The notes below the pieces were generated by a model. The model had not been told where the DNA came from. It was given only the letters and a program-made list of their open reading frames with translations, and did no database searches. Made by a program: the position numbers and the translations under genes. Shown one piece after another: positions 34,495 through 45,963 of a stretch of DNA of 64,000 bases. Each line of letters opens with the position of its first letter. The first letter of the stretch is position 1. Origin of the DNA: Mesodorylaimus sp. YZB2_4 (taxonomy: Eukaryota > Nematoda > Enoplea > Dorylaimida > Dorylaimidae); NCBI GenBank assembly GCA_030248295.1, contig JASANH010001533.1:62001-126000 (forward strand). The letters are read 5' to 3'.

Positions 34495-36406
34495 TCATGG
34501 TCAGAGGACCGATGAATAGGAAAATTGAGTAGGCAACAATGAGGAGGCGGGCAGGAGTAGTGTACAGTAGGGGGCTGACAAGAGGCGTGCAGTTGAGTGG
34601 CTTTATTGCAGAAAAGAGGAAGAACGTCTTCTCGCTTAGGATTACTCGTAATCTCCTGTGCAACCCGCTGATCTTAAGAGTTTGATTCAATAGGCTCCAT
34701 AGTCCACTCCCACACTTACGTACGTTGGTAATGATCCGTAATGCCCTCGACCCGAATTATTTATCATTGTTAAAATCGTCCTAGTACTCTCATCGCCAGT
34801 CCAAACTGGCTTATGGGACATAACGCGAGTCTTCTACTCAACTACCAATACCCTAAAAAGGACGTTGAGTGAAAAGAGCTCCAAAACAACTTGTCTGTGC
34901 AAAAGTAAAGCGTACAGGAGGCCCAGTTTTGAATGCCAAGTTTCTGCTCCCGCTCTCCTTAGTCTGTACCAAGACCGGTTATGCCGAGTTTGGTTGGAAC
35001 AATTGTACTACACCTGGCCATCTGGCCTTGATCCCCTAGTGCAGGGCACTACGGTACCAAGTGAGTTGTGCGCTTTCCCAACGTGCCAAATAGAGTCAAG
35101 ATCTCTCATTTGACAAAGTTCTTTTATTACCCGGACGTAAGGTGAAACAGAGAGGCGTAGAGAGCAGAAAAACAGCCTGCGCGTAACGCCTGGGGAGATT
35201 GGACTAAAATGCACTTCAAGGAGCGCTATTTCGTTTCAAACTTGAAAGTCGAGTTTTTAATACTTTCCCGTTAAGAAGTAGCCTTTGCCATTCTTGTTTG
35301 CACGAACGGTCATTGAGAATGTCCGAAATACCGGTACACCTGTGGAGTCGCATTAGGGGTAGCGTACATGCGAAAGAATATTATCGATAGATAGCATCGT
35401 CTACCTCAGCTTGATACTCGCTCACCTTCATAGGCAAGGGTATCACTTGACGCAAGTACTAGCACATGATTGTTGTCTCGCAATTTCCGCTCGAACGGTC
35501 ACTTGATCATCAGGGCACACCTACTGCGTACGAGAATTGACTAGACTTGCTTCTCGGCACTTCTGACGTCAATGGTACCATATATGTAAGAAAATTCCGA
35601 GCTCAAAAATGTCATCGGCACCAGAACTGACGGTAGTCCCTGTTTTGAAAGTGTCGAGTTCATGCGAGGCCGGACGAAAATTAGGTGCAGTTGAGGTGCA
35701 CTGAAATCGAATCTACGTATTTTGGAAGTACTGATTATGGTACTTCAAGTAGATTTGTTTCGGATGACATTAAACCGACGTTGTCTGGAGTGTGGTGTTA
35801 GGACATGCACCGGCGGGTACCTACGAGCGTGTCCTACCTTTTATCTAGCATGCTTCTGCCGATTAATATACAGAAAACTTTTGTCAAAGAGCCGATTTTT
35901 GGTTTCGAAATGGAGAAACTAAGGGGGGGGGGCGGAACTTGCGTGGTATTCTAATTATATATGTTTTCAGAAAGGAGTATTCAAAAGCCCACTTCTGAAC
36001 TAAATAGGAAATAAGTAATAAAAACAAAGAGGGCCTATCTAGCGTGCACATTATGACTGTTCGTACTTCCCCCACACCGCGGGGGCAGCGGTGGCACCGA
36101 CATGAAAAGTGTGCAATCTCTGTTTTGTTCGAATATTATTTGTGAGCAGGTAAGAAAGGAAAGGCAGCATTTATCGTTAGCTGAAGTATGACGCCTGTCA
36201 CAATCACTTAGTCCTAATGAGGCCCATTGTCAACATATATATTCACGTCATTAGCTCCATAGGCTATGTACAGGGAAAAATTGATTACAACGTTGCTGGT
36301 CGTGGGCGCGGCTTCCAATATGAAGTGTTCGCTTAGCTTCGGCGCGACTCTTTGCTGGTTCGGTTCGCGCCCTGAGTGGTTGCTCTTATTTTAGCTGAAA
36401 GTCAAG
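34495..36406. other. Gene-free stretch
   Basis: No exon is recognised. A 10-base G run lies at 35923-35932. Short frames at 34865-35113 and 35722-35922 show no domain. Confidence 0.45.
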
Positions 36407-36758
36407 CTAGTTAAAGAACGCTTCTAACGAGACCATGAGAGCGTCCACTGTTCGCATTGCGATGGCACTATTGTTCTGCTTATTAAACTCAATGGAAATT
36501 GAAGCGCGACCACGCGATGTTTCATACGACATGCGTGATATTCTATTGTGGGCGCGATTGATGAAGTAAGTGCCATGTGGGTGAAGTTTCGTCTTGTCAG
36601 AGCTAAACATATGGTAACTTTCAGGAGAAAATCATCTGCTGGCACTGAAGATGCGCGTGTTCTTACCCCGACAGCCAAAATGGCTTTGCTACGCCCATCA
36701 TCGATGGCGTTTGCAATGAATAGTCCAGCCTCGGCCAGAGTTCGATTACCGTTACGAT
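36407..36758 (-). CDS. Possible 3' end of an unidentified gene (two exons)
   Basis: Two open segments, 36758-36667 and 36617-36407, join across a 49-nt intron (donor gtaagaac, acceptor ctcctgaaag) in a consistent phase. They give about 100 residues ending FFN-stop, with composition unlike random sequence (MFSSDKTKLHPHGTYFINRA, then HNRISRMSYETSRG). An acceptor (gggctag) bounds the first segment. Upstream exons were not found and no family is recognised. Another frame of the first segment is also open, so the model is tentative. Confidence 0.3.
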
Positions 36759-39700
36759 CTAGCCCGATACCACCAGTGGATAAGAAGCAGTGGCGTCAAA
36801 TGTTTTTTACCAATCAACGCTTGCAACATGATCGTCAGTATGTTAATTGCTACTTTGCTCCTGCTCAATGCCTTCTGCAGATTTGAGATAGTGTGAGCAA
36901 ATTGCGATAAATGAGGTAAGCCAATGGAGTTACTTCGAGTTCGTCGATGTAATGCCACTTAGTAGAGTGGATGCCACTGGTGGTAATGCATTGGTAACGT
37001 GCTCGGCTGTGGAAATAATGAGTCAATTATGTGTGCTATGTGCGAGAGTACTTGTATGTTATAACTGCTAGGCCATGGTCACAAGCGTGCTCTTCCCCCC
37101 ACTTAACGACTCCGTGGGTTTTCAGAAAGACGATAGGAGGACTTCTATCTTTGGAAGGCATAAATTACACACGATGCGTGCAAGGTTGATAATGCCGCCT
37201 GCCGCTCAAATTTGAACCAATCTCTAGGTTTTTTAAAACGCCTTCGCTACCGCCTGATGAGTGCGTGACAAAGTACAGTTAGCTCGACGAGAATGGAAAA
37301 CAATGTTCTTGTGTACGACAAACATGACTTACCTTGTCAATACGTTTGAAATAAGAATGGCGTATTCATCTAACAAAAGGTGCATCGATATTTATTAGGT
37401 ACGCTTCAAATCTCAAAACATGGCAAACACTGAAACCGTCGAAAAAAGATAAGAAAAGTGTTTTGTCTTGGTCATTAGCGCCGTCTAGAAGCTCCTCGAC
37501 GAATTTTTAAAAACATAGGCGTGACTTACGACTTACTCGTATGTAGCTTCAGGCGTCTCCCTGCGACAAGCATGTTTTAATGGTCATGATATTTGCGCAA
37601 GAACGTGATCTCCCGTTGAGCTTACCTGAGTATGTGTATGTAAGATGCTGATATACAATCTGACGCCAAGAACAAACTGTACATAAAGCATGGTCACAAT
37701 TGCCCGACACAAGCATGTACGATACTGCTAGACCTTTCCGGCTTGAATAGCGATGTCTGGAGACCACATTCCCACAGCTGTCAAGAGACCCCTATCTTGC
37801 CAAGATAAATTAGTGCAAGCTGCTTTCTGACAGCTTCTCCAAAAACCGATGGAGCCTAGGCACACCTTGCGATCTCTGTTTTCCAGCTGTCATATACCAC
37901 TAGCTAGGCGGCAAACCTGATTAAGAGTTGCTCTTTTAAAACTAATGACAAAATTCGTGTCGTAGCTTGACAAAGGGTTATACCAGATTTTTATGCACAT
38001 ACGCGAAGTTCAAGGTTAACTGGTTCGAAAACAACTAAACGTCAGTGGATCCTCACTAACGATAAATATTTTTCCCAGCAATAATGCCCCCGCCCCCCAG
38101 ACCCGAGTGACAATTCCAACTTCCAGCGGGTGCCTAATTAAAATTGTGCGAGTTCCACCAGCGCTTTTTTAATGCTTTTATTCACCAGGAACAAAAAATT
38201 CTTATCTCTTCTCCGCGGAACGAGAAATCTTGCTTTGTAAATCTCTACGACGAAGCTGCTCAGTAAAATATAAGAGTCCTAAGGACTATATGGCGCCAAT
38301 ACTTTCTGACTGGAATAACTTTCTAAAAGGGCTGTAACGTAGACGGCACTTGACTCATGTGTGGTCAGCATAGCTGAATCTAACTCTAACTGAAATCATG
38401 CTAAATCTCTGGAATTTTCTATGTAAATGACAGATAAAGCGGGAATTCAAACTTTATCTCCTTTGCTGCCAATTACAGTAGAGAGTTCTATATATAACTA
38501 CTACCGTATGCACGTCAGAATGAAACGACGTTTGCTGCCTATCAGTCTGTAATGATGAACTGTGGAGATTGCGCTACTTACAAAACAATAGTATCTTCTG
38601 CGGGGAAGGGGGTGGAGGCCTACTCTAATGAGACTCTAATAAATTTCTCGCCACAAAAATAATTGCAAGGCGACACAAACATTTTTCCATGCAAGGCGCA
38701 CACGAAAAATGCTCCAAGATAAATGAAGCTGCATAAAATAACCAAATAGACTCAAATGCTCCAAAACTATTCAATATAAATAATGCTAGCAGAAATTTAA
38801 GATACAAATGCTGTGAGCCTTATAATCAATTTTTGAAAGAGGCAGCTTCTCTTCAAGAAGAAGCAGTGATTCCAATTTTGCATCATCCAAATTATTCCGC
38901 TTGCTTTTTTACAGATGCAACTATCTGTGCATTTGGAGTCGATGTCGCTCGGATCGGCAAAAAAGTCCCTACTGTGACTGGAGGCTCCGCTGAGTAAAAG
39001 GGGCCTTCGAGTAAGAGCAGACCAAACGGTGAGAAGAGAGACGACCACACATATAAACATCTGAATAGCTTGTCCTTTTCGGAGAAGTAGTATCTCTCTA
39101 GCACAGCTCTGAGAAAGTGGTACATCGTTCAATGTCATAGAAAATAACTCCAGCAGGTGAAAAAAATACAGACACTGTAATTTTGTAGAGAAATAAATGG
39201 TACTTCTGTAATCAGCAGCTCACTATAGTTCAGGCAGGACTTTGGGCTCTTCATTCAGGCTTGACGGGGTCCGTCGAAATTACAAGCCCTTCAGAGGGCA
39301 TTTGAGATAAGTGCCCTGTGGGGTGGGTGAATATCGAGTAAATATTTCCTGTTTAAATAATCACTGGAAGACAAATTTTATGCGGATAAGCATCTTTTTA
39401 CATTGCCATCCTCTTTGTGATGTTACATGCTGTTTGCAAAGAAGCTTTTGACGATTGATAAATTACTTTTGGTCAGGCAAATAAATTACGAGTATATTTC
39501 CAATTGATCGGCATCTCAATCTTCGAAGAGATGGATAGAGCTGAGCATAAATAATAGATAAAACTTAAATGTGAAGAAAAATTTCTACAGGCACACAGTG
39601 GTCACTAATTGCAGCGACAACCTGTACTGAAAACAAGTTTCCCTGGCCTCAATTTTTTCTTCCATGTTAACGAGCTATGTACAGTACATACTTGCAAAGG

Positions 39701-40805
39701 TTCGACCAACGCTATAGTTGTGCTACAGTAGTGAGTTCTTTTCACTTTTTAATTTTCAGTGCCCTGCTGCGTCGTTACATGTCAGACCCATGGTTTTTAT
39801 ACAGTATAGTTTATGGATAACAGATGAAAGCTACAGTGACTTACAGTGTGTGTGATGAAACCGTTTATAGAATACAAAGGTTGCAAGTAAGATGGCCATG
39901 CGCTTTAGCTACAATATTGTTCAAATTGCTAGTATTTGGGTGACATGCTTGATGCAAAAATTACGATAACACTTCTCGCTACTGAATGCAAAAGCTGAAC
40001 AAGTGAATTTTGTTGGTTAGAGTACTGTAAATACTCGATTACTGGAATCCCCGGGGAAAGTATTATTATTTGAAATGGTTCAGAGGCGGAAAATTTGTGA
40101 GAAAAGAAAATTTAAATTTTCAAGCCGTTGCAATTTTCTTTTGGCATTTTGACATCCGAGCCAAGGATTTCACCTCAGGGGGATTAATTAGGCCGTGGGA
40201 GGAGGAGTTGAATAGTAGGTTAGGAATTGCTAGCTAGCATACTGTGATTGTAGTTTGACGATGTACATACTAACTCAGCTGTACAGTAAGCATGAGAGGT
40301 AAGAGACCAAACAGGCCGCATTGTGTAGGGATTTCAAGAAGTTCGAGTTGGGGTACTTTGCACATGAGTTGTAGCAGCGAAATTTTTAGTATATGCTGCC
40401 ACACATTCCACTAGAACTTCTGTCAAAAATCGCAGAGATCCACTCACGCGTTTTTGAAATACCTGTATGCTCATGTATGTGAAGGTACCTAGGGCCGAGA
40501 AATTATGAATTTTTACATATATTTTGTTTACATGGGTCTATAATGCAGTTTTCAACTAAAGTTGATGGAAATTTGCGATTGAATGGTCGAAGTGTAGGGC
40601 GATGATGGGTCAATTAAGTAATTGCAGATAGCGAAAAATTGGTTAACCTTGTTCAAGCGTGGTGAAGACTTGAAGATGACTAAGATCTGAATGACCGATA
40701 ATGGCGACATCAAACAACAAAATGCGCTGCTGTGAAAAAGCTTTCAGAAGAAGGCTTATCAGTGGGCATTTCTGTGGGTAGCTCGGCGGTGGTAGTGGAT
40801 TTCAG
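36759..40805. other. Long gene-poor stretch
   Basis: I find no supported gene in four kilobases. A 113-codon ATG frame on the minus strand (39138-38797) has one hydrophobic segment (MFICVVVSLLTVWSALT) but no homology or splice context. The base composition becomes more AT-rich towards 39-40 kb. Confidence 0.45.
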
Positions 40806-40947
40806 GGACTAAAGAAGGTGCTGCTCCTGATCGACAATGCCAATGCTGCCCACAAAGCTCGCATTGCGCAAGTGGCCGTCGGCGAACGCGGATCGTACAG
40901 TTTTCGGAATCAGGCTGCGAAGTTTTTTAACACCAGTCGCAGATACT
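40806..40947 (+). other. Exon-like open segment
   Basis: An acceptor (gtggatttcag) and a strong donor (tact|gtgagt) bound 47 codons in one frame, reading GLKKVLLLIDNANAAHK and then basic sequence. LLLIDNANAAH recalls the DDE region of pogo/Tigger-type transposases, but the continuation does not fit. It is followed directly by a 17-base C tract (40966-40982). Confidence 0.25.
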
Positions 40948-42159
40948 GTGAGTCATCCCCGCACTCCCCCCCCCCCCCCCCCGGATAGACTCATTTGAAA
41001 TTCTGTGCACAACGCTTATATTCAGATACTATGAGTTCAACTGCAAGATAAATGTGCCCTACAGTAAATGTTATTGAGGTGTCTGCTAGGGGATCAAGAG
41101 ATATTTGTAAGAGAGGGTCGCGCATGTTTGAGTTTGGTTGAAGCGCCCAAATTGCACTCACGTTGAGCTGACACATAAAAAACCTTGAATTCTGAAGACA
41201 CGCTGGAGGCACACAGACAAACACGCGACAGGTTTGTGCGCTCTTGAAATCATTTCTATTTACCATAAGTATATTGTCTGCGACAGTCGCTCGACAAAAC
41301 GGTTTTCGTAGCCGAGGACCGAAAAAAACGCCTATTTTGAGGCAGATGAGAGACAAAATAAGATGACGACACTTTGTATCTAAGCTTTCAGCTAGCGATA
41401 GCAGTGTATGTAAACCAAAGACACTTATAGTAATTATAGATACATTCTAGAAGCAAGAGAACTTGGCTTTTCGAAGGGTCATAAATAACGGAAGGCTGAT
41501 GAATATTAGGTTCGCTAATGTGCTTTCTTTGATATCTAGTTCGTGAACTTCCCTTCAGCAGAAACCTTTTTAAGCAATACCTTTTCTGTTTGCACTTTCT
41601 GTTAGTTTGACATGATACAGGGTACGCAGATGAGATGCTGGTTCGTCCTGGTTCGAATCAGCTAGGTGCTTCGGTCAAAGCTGGTCTACAGTGCGGTATT
41701 TCTCGTGTCTGGAAGGTCAAATAATATCTCCATCAAATATTGGGAGTGCCAAAGCGATAATTTGAGCAGAACTCTTTGAAGGACACAGTGTCCCGCTGAG
41801 CCAGAGCCGGGATTCTAAAAACAAGCTACGAAGCGAATCCGCTATGGCGTTATGAGGAAAAGTTGTAAAAGTTGTGTAGCGCAAATAAGTCTGGGTCTGT
41901 ATACTAAAGGGAGGGACGGCGCAGCTTCAGTACCGCTCCAAAAATCCAACGCAGCCAGCCAAGCCTTCTGACCTAGTCAATGCTGAAACATCACACTGAC
42001 GGGCGACGCTCACTGCTGTCGGCTACGTGCAAAGATCGATTGCCTGTCGAACCTCAACAACAATCTAGGTAGATGCTGCGCTCCTCCTGAAACGGTGTCT
42101 CGCCCGAAATACCTGAAATTACATAGAGCATATCGCCATCGAATAACCAACATTATCTT
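40948..42159. other. Gene-free stretch between C tract and gypsy remnant
   Basis: A minus-strand frame at 41356-40991 starts with TTG and has no recognised domain. Nothing else is supported. Confidence 0.4.
40966..40982 (-). repeat. 17-base G tract on minus strand
   Basis: An uninterrupted run of C on the plus strand, directly after the exon-like segment at 40806-40947. Confidence 0.95.
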
Positions 42160-43767
42160 CTATTTAGAGTAACTGTAGTACACCAGTCCATATTCGCAGA
42201 TGAACGCGGTCTTCTCGCGAGAACGTGGATCTAAAGGAATTCGCCAATATCCAGACTGCATATCGCATACGCTAAAGATGACACTGCCTTACAAACGATT
42301 CAACAACTCTTCGATTCGAGGTAATGGAAAAACATCCTTTCTATTAACTGCATTTAGCGCGCGGTAGTCCACGCAAAACCGTTATGAGGAATCTGCCTTC
42401 TTGACCAATAGTGCCGGGGCAGCCCAGTCGCTGCATGAGTGTTGCAAAACCCCAGTCTTTAAGCATGCGTCGATCTGTCGCCGTAGTTCTTCTTGCTTAG
42501 CTTGGGAAAACGATAAGGCTGCCGGCGAACAGGAGGAGCATCTCTAGTGTCGATGTGGTGATGAACACCAAGCATGCACCCCAAATCTGCATCCGACTCA
42601 GCAAAAATATTCACATTTTGACATAGCAAGTCAAGAACTCTAGTGCGCTCCTCTTGAGTCAAGCAATCCGACGATATCTCGAATTTTGGGCGAGTACGTT
42701 CAATACGATCTGTGTCCTGAGCAGGAGGAGGGACTGACTTCGGTGGTTGCCGATACCGCTGCACAATTTCTTGAGCATGTCGTTCAGATGTGTCCCCGAC
42801 ACCAGGACAGACACGAGCCTGCGCATCGCGCACAATATGAGCCTCGAGAAAACCTGCGACTGCACCAGACCCAAAACGCGAACGCAGATGGGCTAAGACA
42901 GACTTTAATGGGGCTGACATCACTGTCTTTGTTCATGGTCTCTCCTTCGATGTAAACTGGCAGCTCCACAGTTCCACAACGCACATTATCTGACAATATC
43001 AACCCGGAATCGCGAAAATTAGTCACACAGACTGGAATATAACCATTCGGGTCAGGTTCAACCAACTCGGTAGGTATGGCCACACTGTACTGTTTCTCAA
43101 ACGCAAAATCAGGTGGAAAAACCAATGGCTCTCTCTCGGACGTTTCGACCCTAGCTGCAAAAATCTTCTGACTGCGAAAAGAGATTGACAGTGGTTCAGC
43201 TGAAAGACACATGAGACGCACGTAAGCTGATGCCCAACACAGATCTGGTTGCACAAATAAAACTGACTGCCCTTCCGGAGGTACTTTCGTGCAGCGCACG
43301 GTATGTGAACTATAAGAAATTTTAGCACCAAAGGCTTGCATGAAATCCGAGCCCAGAATCGCGCCCCGATAACTGCCGCACATGACGTGAACAGGCCATT
43401 CAATTGTCATTTTTCCGAACGTGATTCCAACCAGAGCGACTCCCAGAAGAGGAACGTCATCCCCTGTAGCTGCCTTGCAACTCCAAAACCCCTTGAACAA
43501 CTTGATAGGCCCCGTTCCCCGATGCAGTACGTCGATGTTGACCATTGATAACTCAGCGCCCGTATCAACCAAAGTCACCACCTCAGCTCCATGGATTTGA
43601 ATGCTCAGCTCTGGTGATGAGACCAACTTCGCGACTGCGCCAGGCGAACTACCATAATTGACGCCATACGTATGTGAGATGACCGTTTGTGCCAAAGAAG
43701 CTGGTAGTCGAGAACGTACGTCCTCCGCATCCGCTGACTGTGGTGATAATTGTTTTTTTCGCATCAA
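42160..43767 (-). mobile_element. Decayed Ty3/gypsy-type pol (protease to start of reverse transcriptase)
   Basis: Reading leftwards, an aspartic protease with a DTGAELS active site and the ILGSDFM flap-downstream motif lies in the frame 43767-42784. A linker with frameshifts follows, and from about 42490 the reverse-transcriptase N-terminal fingers appear ([15 protein letters not shown], with the family's proline-rich PLPRIEELL). In-frame stops occur at about 42393 and 42290, and similarity ends near 42160, before the catalytic aspartates. No integrase or LTR pair is visible. It is an inactive fragment in reverse orientation to the gag remnant at 3.8-5.0 kb, with no evidence that the two come from the same family. 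I do not rebuild the protein. Confidence 0.85.
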
Positions 43768-44677
43768 AACGAGATAAACCCTTTCCTAGCACATGTGTGC
43801 CTAGTCAGAGGTTCTTTAACTTTTCATAGATCTATCTTTCCGCGGCAGTGCGCCATCCAATCCCTACATCTTCGCTGCTCTTCGATTCGCTTCGATCTAA
43901 TGCTGTATATCTGAGGCTATCCTTGTTTAGGAAAGCTTTTTGGTAGAGGACTTGGTTATTCGAAGAGGTCACACGAGCGTACCAATAGAGGAAAGATCTC
44001 ATCCAAAAAAATCTTTAGCGCGGGCCAGGAGTCAGTCGAAAGTGACACAGTCGGACGCAGTCCGGGTCTTCGGAGTTGATTGGGCAACAGAAATGTCGCT
44101 GTTAATTCGAGATTTCGAACCCTGTGCTTTTAGTTGCAATGTCGGAGGTACCTACTTTCAGTGCATATACTGTATATATGTGCACTACTCGTACATCTTT
44201 TCTGCACGTGCTCCTCGAGCGGGCACGCCTGTGTTTGGTCATATGATAAGACATAGACGTGATCTTGACCCAACGTGTCAAGAGCCAATTGTGCTTCATA
44301 CTGTGTGCAGCAATCACTCGATGTCGGTGCTACATTAATGATGAAGTCATGAAGGTGGTGTTTGTGGCTTTTTCCAAGAATCATGAACTAGGCATCTCCA
44401 ATGGCGACATTTCCGCATTTTATGCGTAGAAAGGACCCGAGGCGATGTTATCACAGCGCTCATATACATAACCTGTTATCACTCGTATGTTACAACAGCT
44501 GACCATCCCGACTATCATCCGCGTTTTCAATGTGCATTTCGTCACTGGTCGTTGAATTCGCTCCATATAGACATGAGCGGCCCTGAGCCTAAGCAAAACG
44601 AAAAGCGAGTTTAAAGTCGACATGAAGATGATCAAAATAAAACTACGCTACCATTACTGGGTAAGCTACAGGTCTTT
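43768..44677. other. Gene-free stretch
   Basis: Only short overlapping frames on both strands, with no family signal. Confidence 0.45.
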
Positions 44678-45963
44678 CTACATATTAGCCAGAATCTTTA
44701 TGCGTTCCAGTCCTCCGACTGCAGGTGTCAACTGGATTTCCCTGCCGCACCACAACTGGCGTAATCGCTTCTCCCAATAGGCACCTCTGTAAATGCATTC
44801 GGACCCAGCAAAATCAATCTTGGACTGCTTACATGGCAGCCGCTGTTGCAATATCGGCATTTGGAAAAGGTGCATTTTACGCGCATCGTCCAGAGACTGG
44901 GCTGTGATCAGCTTATTTAAATTGTCACCTGCAAGGCCATGCTCAGATTTGTCTGCGTCATAGTTCGTGATAAAGCTGTGCTTACCAGTGCATTTCACAT
45001 AGTATAAAGTGACGCTCCATTTCTCCAAATTTTGGTCCACCTGAAAGCGCTGTCACTTGAATTGGTTCGACCAGTCAGCATTGGTATTGCTTACTTGCCT
45101 CAACGCCCTGACCCCCATGGAATCGATGTAATCGAACCCTGAGCAGTCGATTATAACGTATCGATTATTAGTTTCATTCAATCGTTTTTGTTGCGCTGGT
45201 TCCTCAGCTGGCGTGCTGATTGTGGATATCGATTCGGATAAGCGATAATAGGCTGGCATTTCCTCGGCAGCATCTTCTCGCATGTCATCAGATGTCAGAC
45301 CACACGTTTCATAGACTTGACGCTTGTATCGATCGACGTTTTCAAAGTAAAGTGGTTTACCAAAATGAAAGATTCTGTCTTTTGGTCGAACCTGAAAGAC
45401 ACCAAGAGCATGGGCATAACTGCAGGACTGGTCCGAATGATCCTTACCTCCAGGGCCTTAGTCGGGTCGTCGCCAAGCAAAAGTCCATCTTTTCCTTGTT
45501 TCGCGCTAAACCAGATACACAGCCCATCTGTGCCACAGCGAAGTACATAAGCCTCTGACTTACAACTGCATCCTTATCAGGCTTGCCAAACCAGCGAAAA
45601 TAACGCTAACCAACAAGCCTTCTTTCACATCTAGTAACACCACGGAGACAAATGTGAAAAGGTATATAGCCTAGAAAAGACCTATTGTAAAGCATACACC
45701 ACAAATGCGTCAGGGCCAAAAAGACACTCACAAAATCGGCCTTTGAGGGAGACTACAATAATGAGCTGTTTGAGTTGCCTTAGCATTTGCATACATGCGA
45801 CCCAAATGATGGAGCCGAGAATGCACTGCAATTGTGGCATGCTATGTGCAGGGTGTATACGGTAGAGGGAAGTTCAGAGGCTTACTTTCGACAGCGGTGC
45901 TAAGACTGGAGCAACCCACAAAATTGTTACAGAAACCAGAACACTCCCGAATGCGCCAGCAAA
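44678..45963 (-). CDS. SLC26/SulP anion transporter, C-terminal half (5' end not found)
   Basis: Six exons: 45963-45886, 45825-45732, 45670-45564, 45505-45448, 45391-45095 and 45040-44678. They encode late membrane segments (FAGAFGSVLVSVTILWVAPV; FTFVSVVLLDVKEGLLVSVI) and then a STAS domain: VRPKDRIFHFGKPLYFENVD, a long insert, RYVIIDCSGFDYIDSMG (the nucleotide-binding-like loop) and VRALRQVDQNLEKW. These transporters exchange sulfate, chloride, bicarbonate or oxalate. The early membrane segments, including the substrate site, are missing; the space up to the divergent Na+/Ca2+ exchanger at 47.86 kb holds no matching exons. The junction between the second and third exons is off by one base with the sites I see. 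It may be a truncated duplicate, or the 5' half was lost or misassembled. Confidence 0.8.

Noticed and set aside
38797..39138. 113-codon frame with one hydrophobic segment
   Set aside because: Single hydrophobic stretch in AT-rich sequence; no homology or regulatory context.
40991..41356. 121-codon minus-strand frame
   Set aside because: No ATG start and no recognisable motif.
41630..41680. tRNA T-arm-like ggttcgaatc
   Set aside because: No matching acceptor or anticodon arm.
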